DNA of 64,000 nt from Pedobacter punctiformis (lineage in GTDB: Bacteria > Bacteroidota > Bacteroidia > Sphingobacteriales > Sphingobacteriaceae), in the NCBI RefSeq assembly GCF_027213715.1, contig NZ_JAPWGM010000005.1:124001-188000 (forward strand). The letters are read 5' to 3'. The position numbers were made by a program, and so were the translations under genes. The first letter of the stretch is position 1; each line of letters starts with the position of its first letter. Below the pieces are notes generated by a model. That model was not told where the DNA came from and did no database searches. It was given only the letters and a program-made list of their open reading frames with translations. Positions 9,501-18,549 of the stretch are shown here, piece by piece.

Positions 9501-12500
9501 CACTAACAATCAGGTTATAAATAGCGGGCAAACCACAACTTTATCTGCAACTGCTGATGCCGGAAATACAATTAACTGGTATGCCGCAGCAACAGGAGGG
9601 ACTCAATTGGCTACAGGTACATCGTTTACCACACCCGCCTTAAACACAACCACAACTTATTACGTTGAAACTGTTAACAGCAATGGTTGTGCAAGCGCAA
9701 GCAGGGTTCCGGTAACGGTAACTGTAATTACAGGTGCAGGTAATCCAAACTGTAATGCAGCGAACAAACAAAATACAGGTATTACTGGTCTTTGTTTATT
9801 ATGTAATATTGATGGCGCCGGAAATTCTACTGACGCAGATTTAACAAACTATACCAGAATATCACTGGCTGTGGGTGTAACATCAGTTGGATATCAACAA
9901 TTAATCTTCCCATCAGCTGGGGTTGCTACAGATAGCATTCGCCTGGATTTGGCAACACCAACCGGTTTGCTTGACCTTGGTGTTTTAGGAAACATAACGG
10001 TTAATGTACTTAACGGAAGTACTATCGTAAAAACGTATCAGTTAAATTCTTCTCTCTTAGATCTGAAACTTTTAAGTGGAAACCGTTTTGTGGCTACCTT
10101 ACTTGCAGGCGGTACTTATGACCGTGTGGAAGTGAGATTTGGTGCCCTGATTTCAGCCATATCCAGTCTGGATATTTATGGTGCACAGGTTATTTATCCT
10201 AATCCAACAATAACTGCAGGAAATCAAACGATTTGTTCAGGAAGTACAGCCACTTTAACCGCTACAGCAAATGGAGGTACTACACTAAACTGGTATAGTG
10301 CTGCAACAGGAGGTACTTTATTGGGTACTGGAGAAACATTTACAACACCAGCTTTAACTGCAACAACAACTTATTATATTGAAGTACTAAAAGGAACCTG
10401 TGCAAATGCAACAAGAGTTCCGGTAACGGTAACAGTTACTCCGGTATTAACTGCACCGGTACTTGCCCCAATAGCAGGCGCATGTCAGGGTTCTGCTGCA
10501 ACTTTATCCGTTAGTAATCCTGATGCCGCCATTACTTACAGATGGTATGATGCTGCAGCTGCCGGAAACCTTGTATTTACAGGCGCTGTATTTACGACTC
10601 CGGTTTTAACTGCTAATACAACTTATTATGTAGAGGCATTGCAAGGTAATTGTACCAGTGCTACCCGTACTGCAGCTGCGGTAACCGTAACCCCTCGTCC
10701 GGCTTTACCGGTTGTTACAGTCTCTGCATCAACTGTAAGTGCTGGTCAAACGGCCATTTTAACCGCAGGCCCTTCTGATCCTAATGTGAGCTTTAAATGG
10801 TATACTTCGGCAAATGCTACATCAGCAGTTTATACCGGCGACACTTATGTAACGCCACCTTTAACTGCGAGCACCACTTATTATGTAGAGTCTGTTTCAA
10901 ATACCTCAGGCTGTGTATCTGCCAGTCGTGTTCAGGTAACGATTACCGTTGATGGTGGAGGATCTCCAAACCCTGTGCCTTGTGAGTCTCCGGTAAGCCA
11001 AACCAGCGATGTAGTTGGCGTAGCTTTATTATCGGGTGTGTTTAACCCAAATCTGGCTATTGATAATGACACACAAACGGCATCTTCATTGGTTATGCCG
11101 GTTGGTGCATTAGGTGCTTATGCTTATCAAACAGTTAAATTCAGCTCGCTTTCAAGCGTAGGAGATACCGTTCGTATGCTGGTTTCTACCCCTGGAAAAT
11201 TATTGTCATTGGGTTTGTTAAATGGTGCTCAGGTTACAAGCTATAATGGTACCACCAGTAACAACGATACCAGACTTTTAAATAATACGACCTTATTAAA
11301 CGTTCAATTATTGAGCGGAGACACGCAGGCCCTGATTACTTTTGTACCAACCGCTACATTTGATGGAATTGAATTAAGATTAAATTCCGGATTATTAGGC
11401 GCATTGGCCTCAATTAATTTTAACTATGCACAAAGAGTGATGGTTGCACCAACCGTTGCTGCTGCAAATGTTACGGCTTGTGCAGGTCAAACGGCTCAGT
11501 TAAGCGTAAGCAATCCTTCGGCGCTGCTTACTTACAGATGGTACGATGCTTCGGGAACTTATTTAGCTGGCAAAGACGGAACTACATTTACAACACCGGC
11601 TTTAACTGCAAATACAAAATACTATGTATCAGGGGTGTCTGCTTCAGGTTGCGTAAGCTACAGAACGGTGGTTAATGTAACCATCAATCCATTAGCGGTG
11701 GTGCCAGAATTACTGTCGCCAAATGTTAATACCTGTTTAACCACATCGGCAACCTTCCAGGTTAAAAATCCGGTTGTGGGCACTACTTATAACTGGTATA
11801 GCAACTCAATTTCCACAACGATTTTATTTACAGGAGATAAATTTATTACCCCTTTAGTTACAGGCAATACAAGTTACTTTGTAGAGGCTGTAAATAGCTG
11901 TGGTTCTGCCTCAGCAAGAACCGAGGCAACGGTTACGATTGGTTCAATTGATATTCCTGTAGTTACGCCGCCTTCTGTAACTATAAGTGAAGGTTCTGTA
12001 GCTTCATTAACTGCAACTTCGAGTACAGCAGGTGCCACGATTAACTGGTACGACAGCCCGGGAGCCATTATTCCAGTATTTACAGGAGAAACTTATGTAA
12101 CCCCACCTTTAACTGCAACAAAAACTTATTATGTGGAAGCAACGGTTGCAGGCGGTTGTCCTGCAACGGCCAAAGCAACGGTGACAGTAACTGTTATTCC
12201 TAATGGTACGCCAACACCAACGCCTTGCGGAGCGGCTACAATTGCTACGGCTAAAGGTGTAGATGGAATAGCACTCTTAGCAGATGTGTTTAATCCTAAT
12301 TTAGCTGTTGATAATGACGTGAATACAGGATCAAGTCTGGTGATGCCAGTTGGTGCACTGGGCGCATCAGTATATCAGCGATTAGGATTTACCGGAGGCT
12401 TATCAAACGTGGGCGATACCTTAATTGTAAAAATCACTTCGCCGGGTAAATTATTATCATTGGCGGTATTGCCAAGTTTAACCCTAACTACTTTTAATGG

Positions 12501-15500
12501 TACAACAAGTAATAACGATGGCATAACGATAAACAATCCGCTAGTTGACCTGAAATTATTAAGCGATGGAAGCGAAGCTACTTTAAGATTTGTACCAACT
12601 GCTCCGTTTGATGGAGTAGAATTAAGACTAAGCTCAGGCTTATTGGGTGCTTTAACTTCGGTAAATCTAAATTATGCACAACGTACCACAACCTTACCAA
12701 CCGTTGCAGCTGCAGCAGTTAGTGCTTGTCAGGGTACATCGGCAACGCTTACCGTTACTAATCCAAAAGCAAATACAATATATAAATGGTACCAGGGCAC
12801 AACTTATCAAGCCGGTAAAGATGGTGTAACTTTTACCACTGATCCGGCGTTAACCGCAGGTAGTTACGATTTCTTTGTAACCGCTTCCGCATATGGTTGC
12901 GAAACTAAACCGATAAAAGCGGTGGTAACCATTTTGCCTCCTGCAACTATTCCTGTTCCATCACCAACCAATCCGGCCACAACCTGCGTAAATACACCGG
13001 CAACTCTTAGTGTGGTGGCCATAGCAGGTGTTACCTATAACTGGTACGATGCGGCAACAGGTGGAAACGTTTTGGTAAATAACAACAGCAGCTTTACCAC
13101 TTCAGCTTCTTTGGCTGCGGGAAATACATACGATTACTATGTTGAAGCCGTAAGCGGAAGCAATTGTGCTAATCCTACCCGTACTAAAGTTAGCATTACG
13201 GTTAATCCATCCTCAACCGCAAGTGACATTACAGTTGCCGGAAATACTTCATTATGTGCTTCGGGTGTAGCCGTTCTTACAGCGAGCAGTACAACGGTTA
13301 CCAATCCGGTATTTACCTGGTACAGCGATGCAGCCTTAACAAATGTTGTTTCTAATGCAGCACAGTTTACCACTTCAGCCATTACTGTAACAACCAAATT
13401 TTATGTAACGGTAAGCGGTACCAATAAATGTGCTAATGCACCTGGAAGTGCGCAAGAAGTAACCATCACTGTTAATCCGGTTGCTACTGCTTCTGATATT
13501 AGTTTATCGGGTACAAGTACCATATGCGGAGGATCTGCAGTAACCCTTACTGCAACTTCAACAACGGTTACTAATCCGGTATTTACCTGGTACAGTGATG
13601 CAGCTTTAGCTACTAAAGTATTTGAAGGAGCAACATTTACAACCGGAATTTTAAATGCAAACACCACTTTTTATGTAACCGTTAAGGGAGATAACAAGTG
13701 TGAAAATACGGCAGCAACAGCCAAACCAATTACCATTACGGTAAACCCGATTGCAACTGATGCAGATATCGCCATTAGCGGTTTAACTACCATTTGTAAA
13801 GGTTCAACAACAACCTTATCTGCTGGCAGTACAACGGTTACTAATCCGGTATTTACCTGGTATAGTGATGCCGCATTAACAACAATTGCACATACAGGTG
13901 CATCGTTTACAACGCTTCCTCTTAATGCTTCAACAACTTATTATGTTACTGTAAGAGGAGACAACAGGTGCGAAAATAAAACAGATGCAAAAGTGGTTAA
14001 TGTAACGGTAAACGATTACGCAACAGCGGCAGATATTACCTTGAACAACGCAAACATTTGTTCAGGATCTTCTGTGGTACTAATGGCTTCAAGCTTAACT
14101 GTAACACAACCAGTATTTACCTGGTATAGTGATGCCTCATTAACTAGTGTGGTATTTACAGGTCCAACATTTAACATCCCATCATTAACAACGAACACAA
14201 CTTACTACGTAACCGTTAAAGGGGCGAATAAATGTGAGAATGGCGCTGCAGACGCTAAAGTTGTAACGGTTACGGTTAACCCATTGGCCACTATGACCGA
14301 TATTATGGTTAATGGCAGTACAACAGCTTGCGCAGGATCTTCAGCAACACTTTCAGCTACGTCAGCAACGGTAACTAACCCGGTATTTACCTGGTACAGC
14401 GATGCGGCCTTAACAAATGTAAGTTTCATAGGGGCTAATTTTGTAACCCCTGCTTTATCTGCCAATACCACTTACTACGTAACCGTAAAAGGCGATAATA
14501 AATGTGAAAATGCTCCAGGTACAGCTAAATCAATTGGCATTACCGTTAAACCGATCGCAACAGCAACTGATATTACCACTGTCGATGCAACCATTTGCGC
14601 TGGTACTTCAACAACATTAATGGCCAGCTCAGCAACAGTTACTAATCCGGTATTTACCTGGTACAGCGATGCTGCTTTAACTACAGTGGCATTTACAGGG
14701 GCCAGCTATGCAACTAATCCTTTAAATACCACAACTAAATTTTATGTAACGGTAAAAGGCGATAACGTTTGTGAGAATTCGCCACTTACGGCAAAAGTGG
14801 TTACGGTAACGGTTAATACAGCTGCAACAGCCGCTGATGTTACCATTTCTACACCAAATAAAATATGCGGAACTGGAACAGCTGTAATTAATGCCAGCTC
14901 AACTACGGTGACCAATCCCGTATTTACCTGGTACAATGATGCTTCATTAACCAGTGTTGCCTTTGTAGGACCAATTTTTACAACACCAACATTAACAGCA
15001 AACACCACTTATTATGTAACCGTAAAAGGTGCAAATAAATGTGAAACTACTGCAGCCAACGCCACGGTAGTAACGGTTATTGTTAATCCACTTGCAACAG
15101 CAGCAGATGTAACAGTAAATGGTTCAACCAGTGTTTGTGCAAATTCATCTGCCATACTTACTGCAGGTTCAACCACAGTAACTAATCCAATATTTACCTG
15201 GTATAGTGATGCAGCTTTAAATAATGTAGTCTTTACAGGTGCTGTATTTACAACACCAGTATTAACCACTAATACCAGTTATTATGTAACCGTAAAAGGG
15301 GATAATAAATGTGAAAATGCTGCAGCGAATGCGAAATCGGTTAACTTAACCGTTAACCCGGTTGCTTCATCATCAGATATTGCTGCCACAGACGCAACAA
15401 TTTGTTCAGGCTCTTCTGCAGCATTAGTTGCCAGTTCAACTACGGTTACCAATCCGGTATTTACCTGGTACAATGATGCATCTTTAACCAGTGTTACTTT

Positions 15501-17499
15501 TGTAGGAGCATCATTTAATACCCCTGTATTAACCGCTACAACTAAATATTATGTAACCGTTAAAGGTGATAACAGATGTGAAAGCTCTCCGGCCTCTGCA
15601 AAAGTGGTAACCGTAACTGTAAATTCAGCTGCTATATCAGATGATGTTACTTTAACAACATCAAGTAATGTAATCTGCGGTTCAGGAATAGTAACCATAA
15701 GTGCCAGTTCTACAACAGTTACCAATCCGGTATTTACCTGGTACAATGATGCATCTTTAACCAGTGTTGCTTTTGTAGGCCCAACATTTACAACGCCAAA
15801 CTTAACAGTAACCACTACTTACTACGTAACCGTTAAGGGCGCTAATAAATGTGAAAATGCTGCTGCAAATGCCAGACCAATTACCATTAAGGTTAACCCT
15901 ACGGCATTGGCTTCAGATGTTTCTGTAACGGGATCAACTTCAATTTGTGCAAATGCTGCAGCCAGCCTGACAGCCAGTAGCACAACGGTAACTAATCCAG
16001 TATTTACCTGGTACAGCGATGCTGCTTTAACCAATGCAGCATTTACAGGTGCCGTATTTACAACACCTGTATTAACCACCAATACCACTTACTATGTAAC
16101 GGTTAAAGGTGATAACAGATGTGAAAACACTGCTGCAAATGCTAAATCGATAAGTATCGTAGTTAATGCTTTACCAAATAATCCGGTTATTGCAAGTGCA
16201 GGAACAAGTGTTTGTGCCGGCGATGCAACTACATTAAATATTTCAAATGCACAGGCAGGTGTTACCTACGAATGGTACAGCGCTGCAACAGGAGGTAGTT
16301 TGCTATTTACAGGTACTTCTTATACTACACCAACCCTGGCAGCTACAACAGATTATTATGTGTTGGCTATTGGAACAGGGGGCTGTAATAATAACGGAGG
16401 AAGAGTAAAAATTACGGTTACCGTAAATCCTAAACCTACAGTGCCAACAGTTGCTTCATCATCTGTAAGTGTGTGTACAGGAAGTTCAGCTGCATTATCT
16501 GTTCTAAATCCTCAGACTAACGTAACTTATAATTGGTACACTAATGCAACAGGAGGAACAATTGCCGGAACAGGCAGCACTTTCTCAACACCAGCCGTAA
16601 CTGCAAATGCTACTTATTATGTTGAAGCAGTATCTGGTACCTGTAGTTCAACATCAAGAACAGCCGTTAATGTTACACCATTACCAGTGCCGGTTGCACC
16701 TGCATCGGTAACACCTGCTAACGGAGTAATATGTGCGGGAAGTACAACGATATTGACGGTTAACAATCCGGTTGCCGGATTAATTTACAGATGGTATGCG
16801 GCTAGTTCAGGCGGTACATCACTTGCTGAAGGTATAACCTTTACCACTCCGGCTTTAACCACTAATGCAACCTATTATGTAGAAAGTATTGCAGTAGGAG
16901 GTTGTTCTAGTCCAACAAGAACCGCCGTATCTGTAACTGTTCTTCCAATATTGGAAAAACCAGTTGTGGTTTTACAAACTGCTGATCCGGGCAGCATCAC
17001 TTTCGCCTGGGCAGCTGTAAATGGCGCAACAGGTTACGAAGTGTCAACAGATAATGGTTTAACATGGGTTGCCCCAACTTCTGGATCATCAGGCACAACC
17101 TATTTAGTGTCGGGTTTAAAACCAGATCAGGCGGTTACCATCATAGTAAGAGCAAAAGGTCAGATTGCCTGCCAAACCAGTGCAAATTCAAATCCATTTA
17201 CAGGTAAGGCAACCAACCCGCTTGGAAACGATGTATATATTCCTAATGCATTTACACCAAACAATGATGGTAAGAATGATATCTTCCTGATTTACGGTAA
17301 TACAATCGCCAGTTCAAAAATGTACATCTATACCCAGTGGGGTCAATTGATCTATCAGTCAAATTCAACAGCCAATGGTTGGGATGGAACATTCAAAGGT
17401 GTTAACCAGCCATCAGGAGTATATGTGTACATGGTTGAGGTTAACTTTAATGATGGAACCCAGATTTTAAGGAAAGATACCGTAACCTTAATTAGATAA
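6535..17499 (+). CDS. giant multi-Ig T9SS surface adhesin
   Basis: 3654 residues. A signal peptide (1-36, ending SYAQ) is followed by two copies of an unnamed module of about 150-180 residues (37-375), an Ig-like CHU domain, five putative-Ig (He_PIG) repeats (about 465-900), more Ig-like domains mixed with three further copies of the unnamed module (starting near residues 1073, 1483 and 1898), eleven 90-residue Ig-like repeats (about 2226-3212), further Ig-like domains, an FN3-like domain (about 3475-3555) and a C-terminal T9SS type B (CHU_C) sorting domain starting near VYIPNAFTPNNDGKND. It should be exported by the type IX system and displayed on the surface for adhesion or gliding. PorP/SprF and PorE-like genes follow directly, the usual arrangement for such adhesins. 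The start could be either of two adjacent ATGs. Confidence 0.93.
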   Translation: MMKNFTSHLLKGLICNTPVFAIIILLTLLNSKSYAQTKVYANEVTVQSNVTNAANAISQSPTTFATVNSYGGVAGGLFSYNGELELKYPATVPAGTTSYVRIDFNADVLNALLGGNLGGFLANVLGNVVLGDHSFEIGARNSSGTTVISGSSTGAFSSPNLRLVKDANGFFYVAITPTVPYDRVYVKDITRALLLGATNNTKVYYAFYGTGIDPCAQAFATGYEGDGLTVDLLGLGKAGVTNSERAIDADQTNYSEVSLGALGVAGSISQNFYFETLSNAGDEFNLRFRTAPALLNAGLLNNISVTAYNGTTQVFTQPASTLLNVDLLGLLQTGQVVSVPFAPGLAFDRVKVTVSSLLNANLTQSIFIYGLTRSAGRPTFTAPASNAVSICYNTSTNLTATTTAANELRWYDAVDGGTLLATTAFNGSYPTGLLTANKTYYVAARRLNCTAESGRVPVVVTVNPAIVFNTTTLSNATVGFTYTKQINVAAGGTPNYTYTLAAGSTLPAGLSLSAAGLITGTPTVANDYTFSITATDNKGCTVTTPFNLKVTAALVLTPGALANGITGTVYTTQTIPPATGGTGPYVYAATNLPPGLTFDPATHQISGTPTLKGNYTIPVTVTDANGNSITSNYTIKVTDPLALPATTLADGVTGTVYNTQVIPSATGGIGPFAYSATGLPPGLTFNPTTREITGTPTQAGNYTVSVTVTDADGKTATTNYPVKVTDPLLLPAATLADGTVGVTYPAQTIPSATGGVGPYAYVATNLPPGLTFNPATREITGTPTQAGNYAVAVTVTDSQNKTVTTNYPVKVIGQLSLPSATLPNGVVGDVYATQTLPAVSGGTSPYTYLATNLPPGLSFNTVTREITGTPTVGGNYTISLTATDANNNKVNTDYTIAVTVKAPVAANASVCAGNPATLSVSNLQTGVTYNWYASSGSTALVTNNTGVFTTPTVSTQTIFYVEAVSGTAVSSRTAVTVSINPAAAPAVITTNNQVINSGQTTTLSATADAGNTINWYAAATGGTQLATGTSFTTPALNTTTTYYVETVNSNGCASASRVPVTVTVITGAGNPNCNAANKQNTGITGLCLLCNIDGAGNSTDADLTNYTRISLAVGVTSVGYQQLIFPSAGVATDSIRLDLATPTGLLDLGVLGNITVNVLNGSTIVKTYQLNSSLLDLKLLSGNRFVATLLAGGTYDRVEVRFGALISAISSLDIYGAQVIYPNPTITAGNQTICSGSTATLTATANGGTTLNWYSAATGGTLLGTGETFTTPALTATTTYYIEVLKGTCANATRVPVTVTVTPVLTAPVLAPIAGACQGSAATLSVSNPDAAITYRWYDAAAAGNLVFTGAVFTTPVLTANTTYYVEALQGNCTSATRTAAAVTVTPRPALPVVTVSASTVSAGQTAILTAGPSDPNVSFKWYTSANATSAVYTGDTYVTPPLTASTTYYVESVSNTSGCVSASRVQVTITVDGGGSPNPVPCESPVSQTSDVVGVALLSGVFNPNLAIDNDTQTASSLVMPVGALGAYAYQTVKFSSLSSVGDTVRMLVSTPGKLLSLGLLNGAQVTSYNGTTSNNDTRLLNNTTLLNVQLLSGDTQALITFVPTATFDGIELRLNSGLLGALASINFNYAQRVMVAPTVAAANVTACAGQTAQLSVSNPSALLTYRWYDASGTYLAGKDGTTFTTPALTANTKYYVSGVSASGCVSYRTVVNVTINPLAVVPELLSPNVNTCLTTSATFQVKNPVVGTTYNWYSNSISTTILFTGDKFITPLVTGNTSYFVEAVNSCGSASARTEATVTIGSIDIPVVTPPSVTISEGSVASLTATSSTAGATINWYDSPGAIIPVFTGETYVTPPLTATKTYYVEATVAGGCPATAKATVTVTVIPNGTPTPTPCGAATIATAKGVDGIALLADVFNPNLAVDNDVNTGSSLVMPVGALGASVYQRLGFTGGLSNVGDTLIVKITSPGKLLSLAVLPSLTLTTFNGTTSNNDGITINNPLVDLKLLSDGSEATLRFVPTAPFDGVELRLSSGLLGALTSVNLNYAQRTTTLPTVAAAAVSACQGTSATLTVTNPKANTIYKWYQGTTYQAGKDGVTFTTDPALTAGSYDFFVTASAYGCETKPIKAVVTILPPATIPVPSPTNPATTCVNTPATLSVVAIAGVTYNWYDAATGGNVLVNNNSSFTTSASLAAGNTYDYYVEAVSGSNCANPTRTKVSITVNPSSTASDITVAGNTSLCASGVAVLTASSTTVTNPVFTWYSDAALTNVVSNAAQFTTSAITVTTKFYVTVSGTNKCANAPGSAQEVTITVNPVATASDISLSGTSTICGGSAVTLTATSTTVTNPVFTWYSDAALATKVFEGATFTTGILNANTTFYVTVKGDNKCENTAATAKPITITVNPIATDADIAISGLTTICKGSTTTLSAGSTTVTNPVFTWYSDAALTTIAHTGASFTTLPLNASTTYYVTVRGDNRCENKTDAKVVNVTVNDYATAADITLNNANICSGSSVVLMASSLTVTQPVFTWYSDASLTSVVFTGPTFNIPSLTTNTTYYVTVKGANKCENGAADAKVVTVTVNPLATMTDIMVNGSTTACAGSSATLSATSATVTNPVFTWYSDAALTNVSFIGANFVTPALSANTTYYVTVKGDNKCENAPGTAKSIGITVKPIATATDITTVDATICAGTSTTLMASSATVTNPVFTWYSDAALTTVAFTGASYATNPLNTTTKFYVTVKGDNVCENSPLTAKVVTVTVNTAATAADVTISTPNKICGTGTAVINASSTTVTNPVFTWYNDASLTSVAFVGPIFTTPTLTANTTYYVTVKGANKCETTAANATVVTVIVNPLATAADVTVNGSTSVCANSSAILTAGSTTVTNPIFTWYSDAALNNVVFTGAVFTTPVLTTNTSYYVTVKGDNKCENAAANAKSVNLTVNPVASSSDIAATDATICSGSSAALVASSTTVTNPVFTWYNDASLTSVTFVGASFNTPVLTATTKYYVTVKGDNRCESSPASAKVVTVTVNSAAISDDVTLTTSSNVICGSGIVTISASSTTVTNPVFTWYNDASLTSVAFVGPTFTTPNLTVTTTYYVTVKGANKCENAAANARPITIKVNPTALASDVSVTGSTSICANAAASLTASSTTVTNPVFTWYSDAALTNAAFTGAVFTTPVLTTNTTYYVTVKGDNRCENTAANAKSISIVVNALPNNPVIASAGTSVCAGDATTLNISNAQAGVTYEWYSAATGGSLLFTGTSYTTPTLAATTDYYVLAIGTGGCNNNGGRVKITVTVNPKPTVPTVASSSVSVCTGSSAALSVLNPQTNVTYNWYTNATGGTIAGTGSTFSTPAVTANATYYVEAVSGTCSSTSRTAVNVTPLPVPVAPASVTPANGVICAGSTTILTVNNPVAGLIYRWYAASSGGTSLAEGITFTTPALTTNATYYVESIAVGGCSSPTRTAVSVTVLPILEKPVVVLQTADPGSITFAWAAVNGATGYEVSTDNGLTWVAPTSGSSGTTYLVSGLKPDQAVTIIVRAKGQIACQTSANSNPFTGKATNPLGNDVYIPNAFTPNNDGKNDIFLIYGNTIASSKMYIYTQWGQLIYQSNSTANGWDGTFKGVNQPSGVYVYMVEVNFNDGTQILRKDTVTLIR
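7927..9234 (+). repeat. five tandem He_PIG-type Ig repeats in the adhesin
   Basis: Five units of about 87 residues each carry the signature LPPGL-[ST]-F-x(4)-TREITGTPT (the first two are diverged). Units 3 and 4 are nearly identical at both DNA and protein level, which points to recent duplication. Confidence 0.85.
13210..16170 (+). repeat. eleven tandem 90-residue Ig-like repeats in the adhesin
   Basis: The signature TVTNPVFTWYSDAAL recurs eleven times. The codons for FTWY fall 264-273 bp apart (segments ending at 13320, 13590, 13860, 14124, 14394, 14661, 14931, 15201, 15468, 15741 and 16011). Each unit ends with YYVTVKGDNKCEN followed by a TVNP-type linker. Units also match at a spacing of three (3/6/9, 4/7/10, 5/8/11), giving a higher-order period of about 807 bp. 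Confidence 0.9.
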
Positions 17500-17541
17500 T
17501 GATAAGCAGGATAAATTTATAAACAGACAAAAAAGAATATT

Positions 17542-18537
17542 ATGAAAATACTATCGGCTTTAAAAATATATGCAGTACTGGGATTTATGCTTCTGACAGC
17601 GAAATCTTTTGCCCAAACAGATCCGCACTTCTCTCAATACTACGCTTATCCGTTATGGTTAAACCCAGCATTAACCGGCGTAATCGATGGAGATTATAGG
17701 GGCTCCGTTAACATTAAACAACAATGGAGCGGACTTAGTAATTCCTTTTTAACGGGTGGGGCATCTTTTGATTTGGCCCCCAAAAAGAACTTCGCTTTCG
17801 GGGCTACTGTTTTAAATCAAAGGGCTGGCGATTTAGATTTTAATTACCTGGCGGCTCTGGTATCCGGCTCATATCGTTTAAGGTTTGGCCTGGAAGGTTT
17901 ACAGATGATGAGTTTTGGTTTGCAGGCCGGTCTTATAAACCGAAGTTTTGATCTGTCAAAAGCCCGTTTCGGGGATCAGTATAATGCGGTTACCGGTTTC
18001 AATGGTACAGGTAATGGAGAAAATATATCCTCAACTTCCTCTCTTGTACCGGATATTAATGCAGGGGTAATGTATTTTGATGGTAATCCTAATCAAACTA
18101 TAAATGTATTTGTTGGCGCAAGTGCAGCGCATTTAAATCGCCCGGTTGAACGTTTTTCCGGTACAAGTGAACGTACTCCAATTCGTTTTACAGCGCATGG
18201 AGGAGCAAGAATCAGAGCTTCAGAAATGCTGGATATTGTACCGAATGCCTTAGTGATGTACCAGGGAAATACGAACGAAATTTCATTGGGTGCTTACAGT
18301 CAGTTAACGCTTAATAATTCCTCAAATATATTATTTGGAGCAAATTACAGGGTTAAAGATGCTGCAATTGCATTTGTAGGTTTGCAGCTTAAAAACATGG
18401 TATTTGGCTTAAGTTACGATATCAATACCTCAACCTTTCAAAGGGCATCAAAAAGTAATGGGGGTTTAGAGCTATCGGTTACTTTAATTGGCCGCAACGG
18501 AATTATTGGCCCTAACTTCTTCTGTCCACGGTTATAA
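17542..18537 (+). CDS. PorP/SprF family T9SS membrane protein
   Basis: 331 residues with a signal peptide (ending KSFAQ). The mature protein starts TDPHFSQYYAYPLWLNPALTG, the hallmark of the PorP/SprF family, and continues as an outer-membrane beta-barrel of alternating strands. SprF-like proteins assist secretion and anchoring of T9SS type B (CHU_C) substrates, and the gene lies 42 bp after such a substrate. It is in an operon with the PorE-like gene 12 bp downstream. The length is typical. Confidence 0.92.
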   Translation: MKILSALKIYAVLGFMLLTAKSFAQTDPHFSQYYAYPLWLNPALTGVIDGDYRGSVNIKQQWSGLSNSFLTGGASFDLAPKKNFAFGATVLNQRAGDLDFNYLAALVSGSYRLRFGLEGLQMMSFGLQAGLINRSFDLSKARFGDQYNAVTGFNGTGNGENISSTSSLVPDINAGVMYFDGNPNQTINVFVGASAAHLNRPVERFSGTSERTPIRFTAHGGARIRASEMLDIVPNALVMYQGNTNEISLGAYSQLTLNNSSNILFGANYRVKDAAIAFVGLQLKNMVFGLSYDINTSTFQRASKSNGGLELSVTLIGRNGIIGPNFFCPRL

Positions 18538-18549
18538 TCAACAAGCAAA

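Noticed and set aside
13137..16088. A series of minus-strand ORFs of 60-88 residues, many with SLYQVNTGLVTV
   Set aside because: They are antisense frames of the tandem repeats of the adhesin; their similarity reflects the repeat, not a gene family.
13210..16170. CRISPR-like periodic repeat
   Set aside because: The period is about 270 bp, in frame and coding; there are no short repeats with unique spacers and no cas genes.
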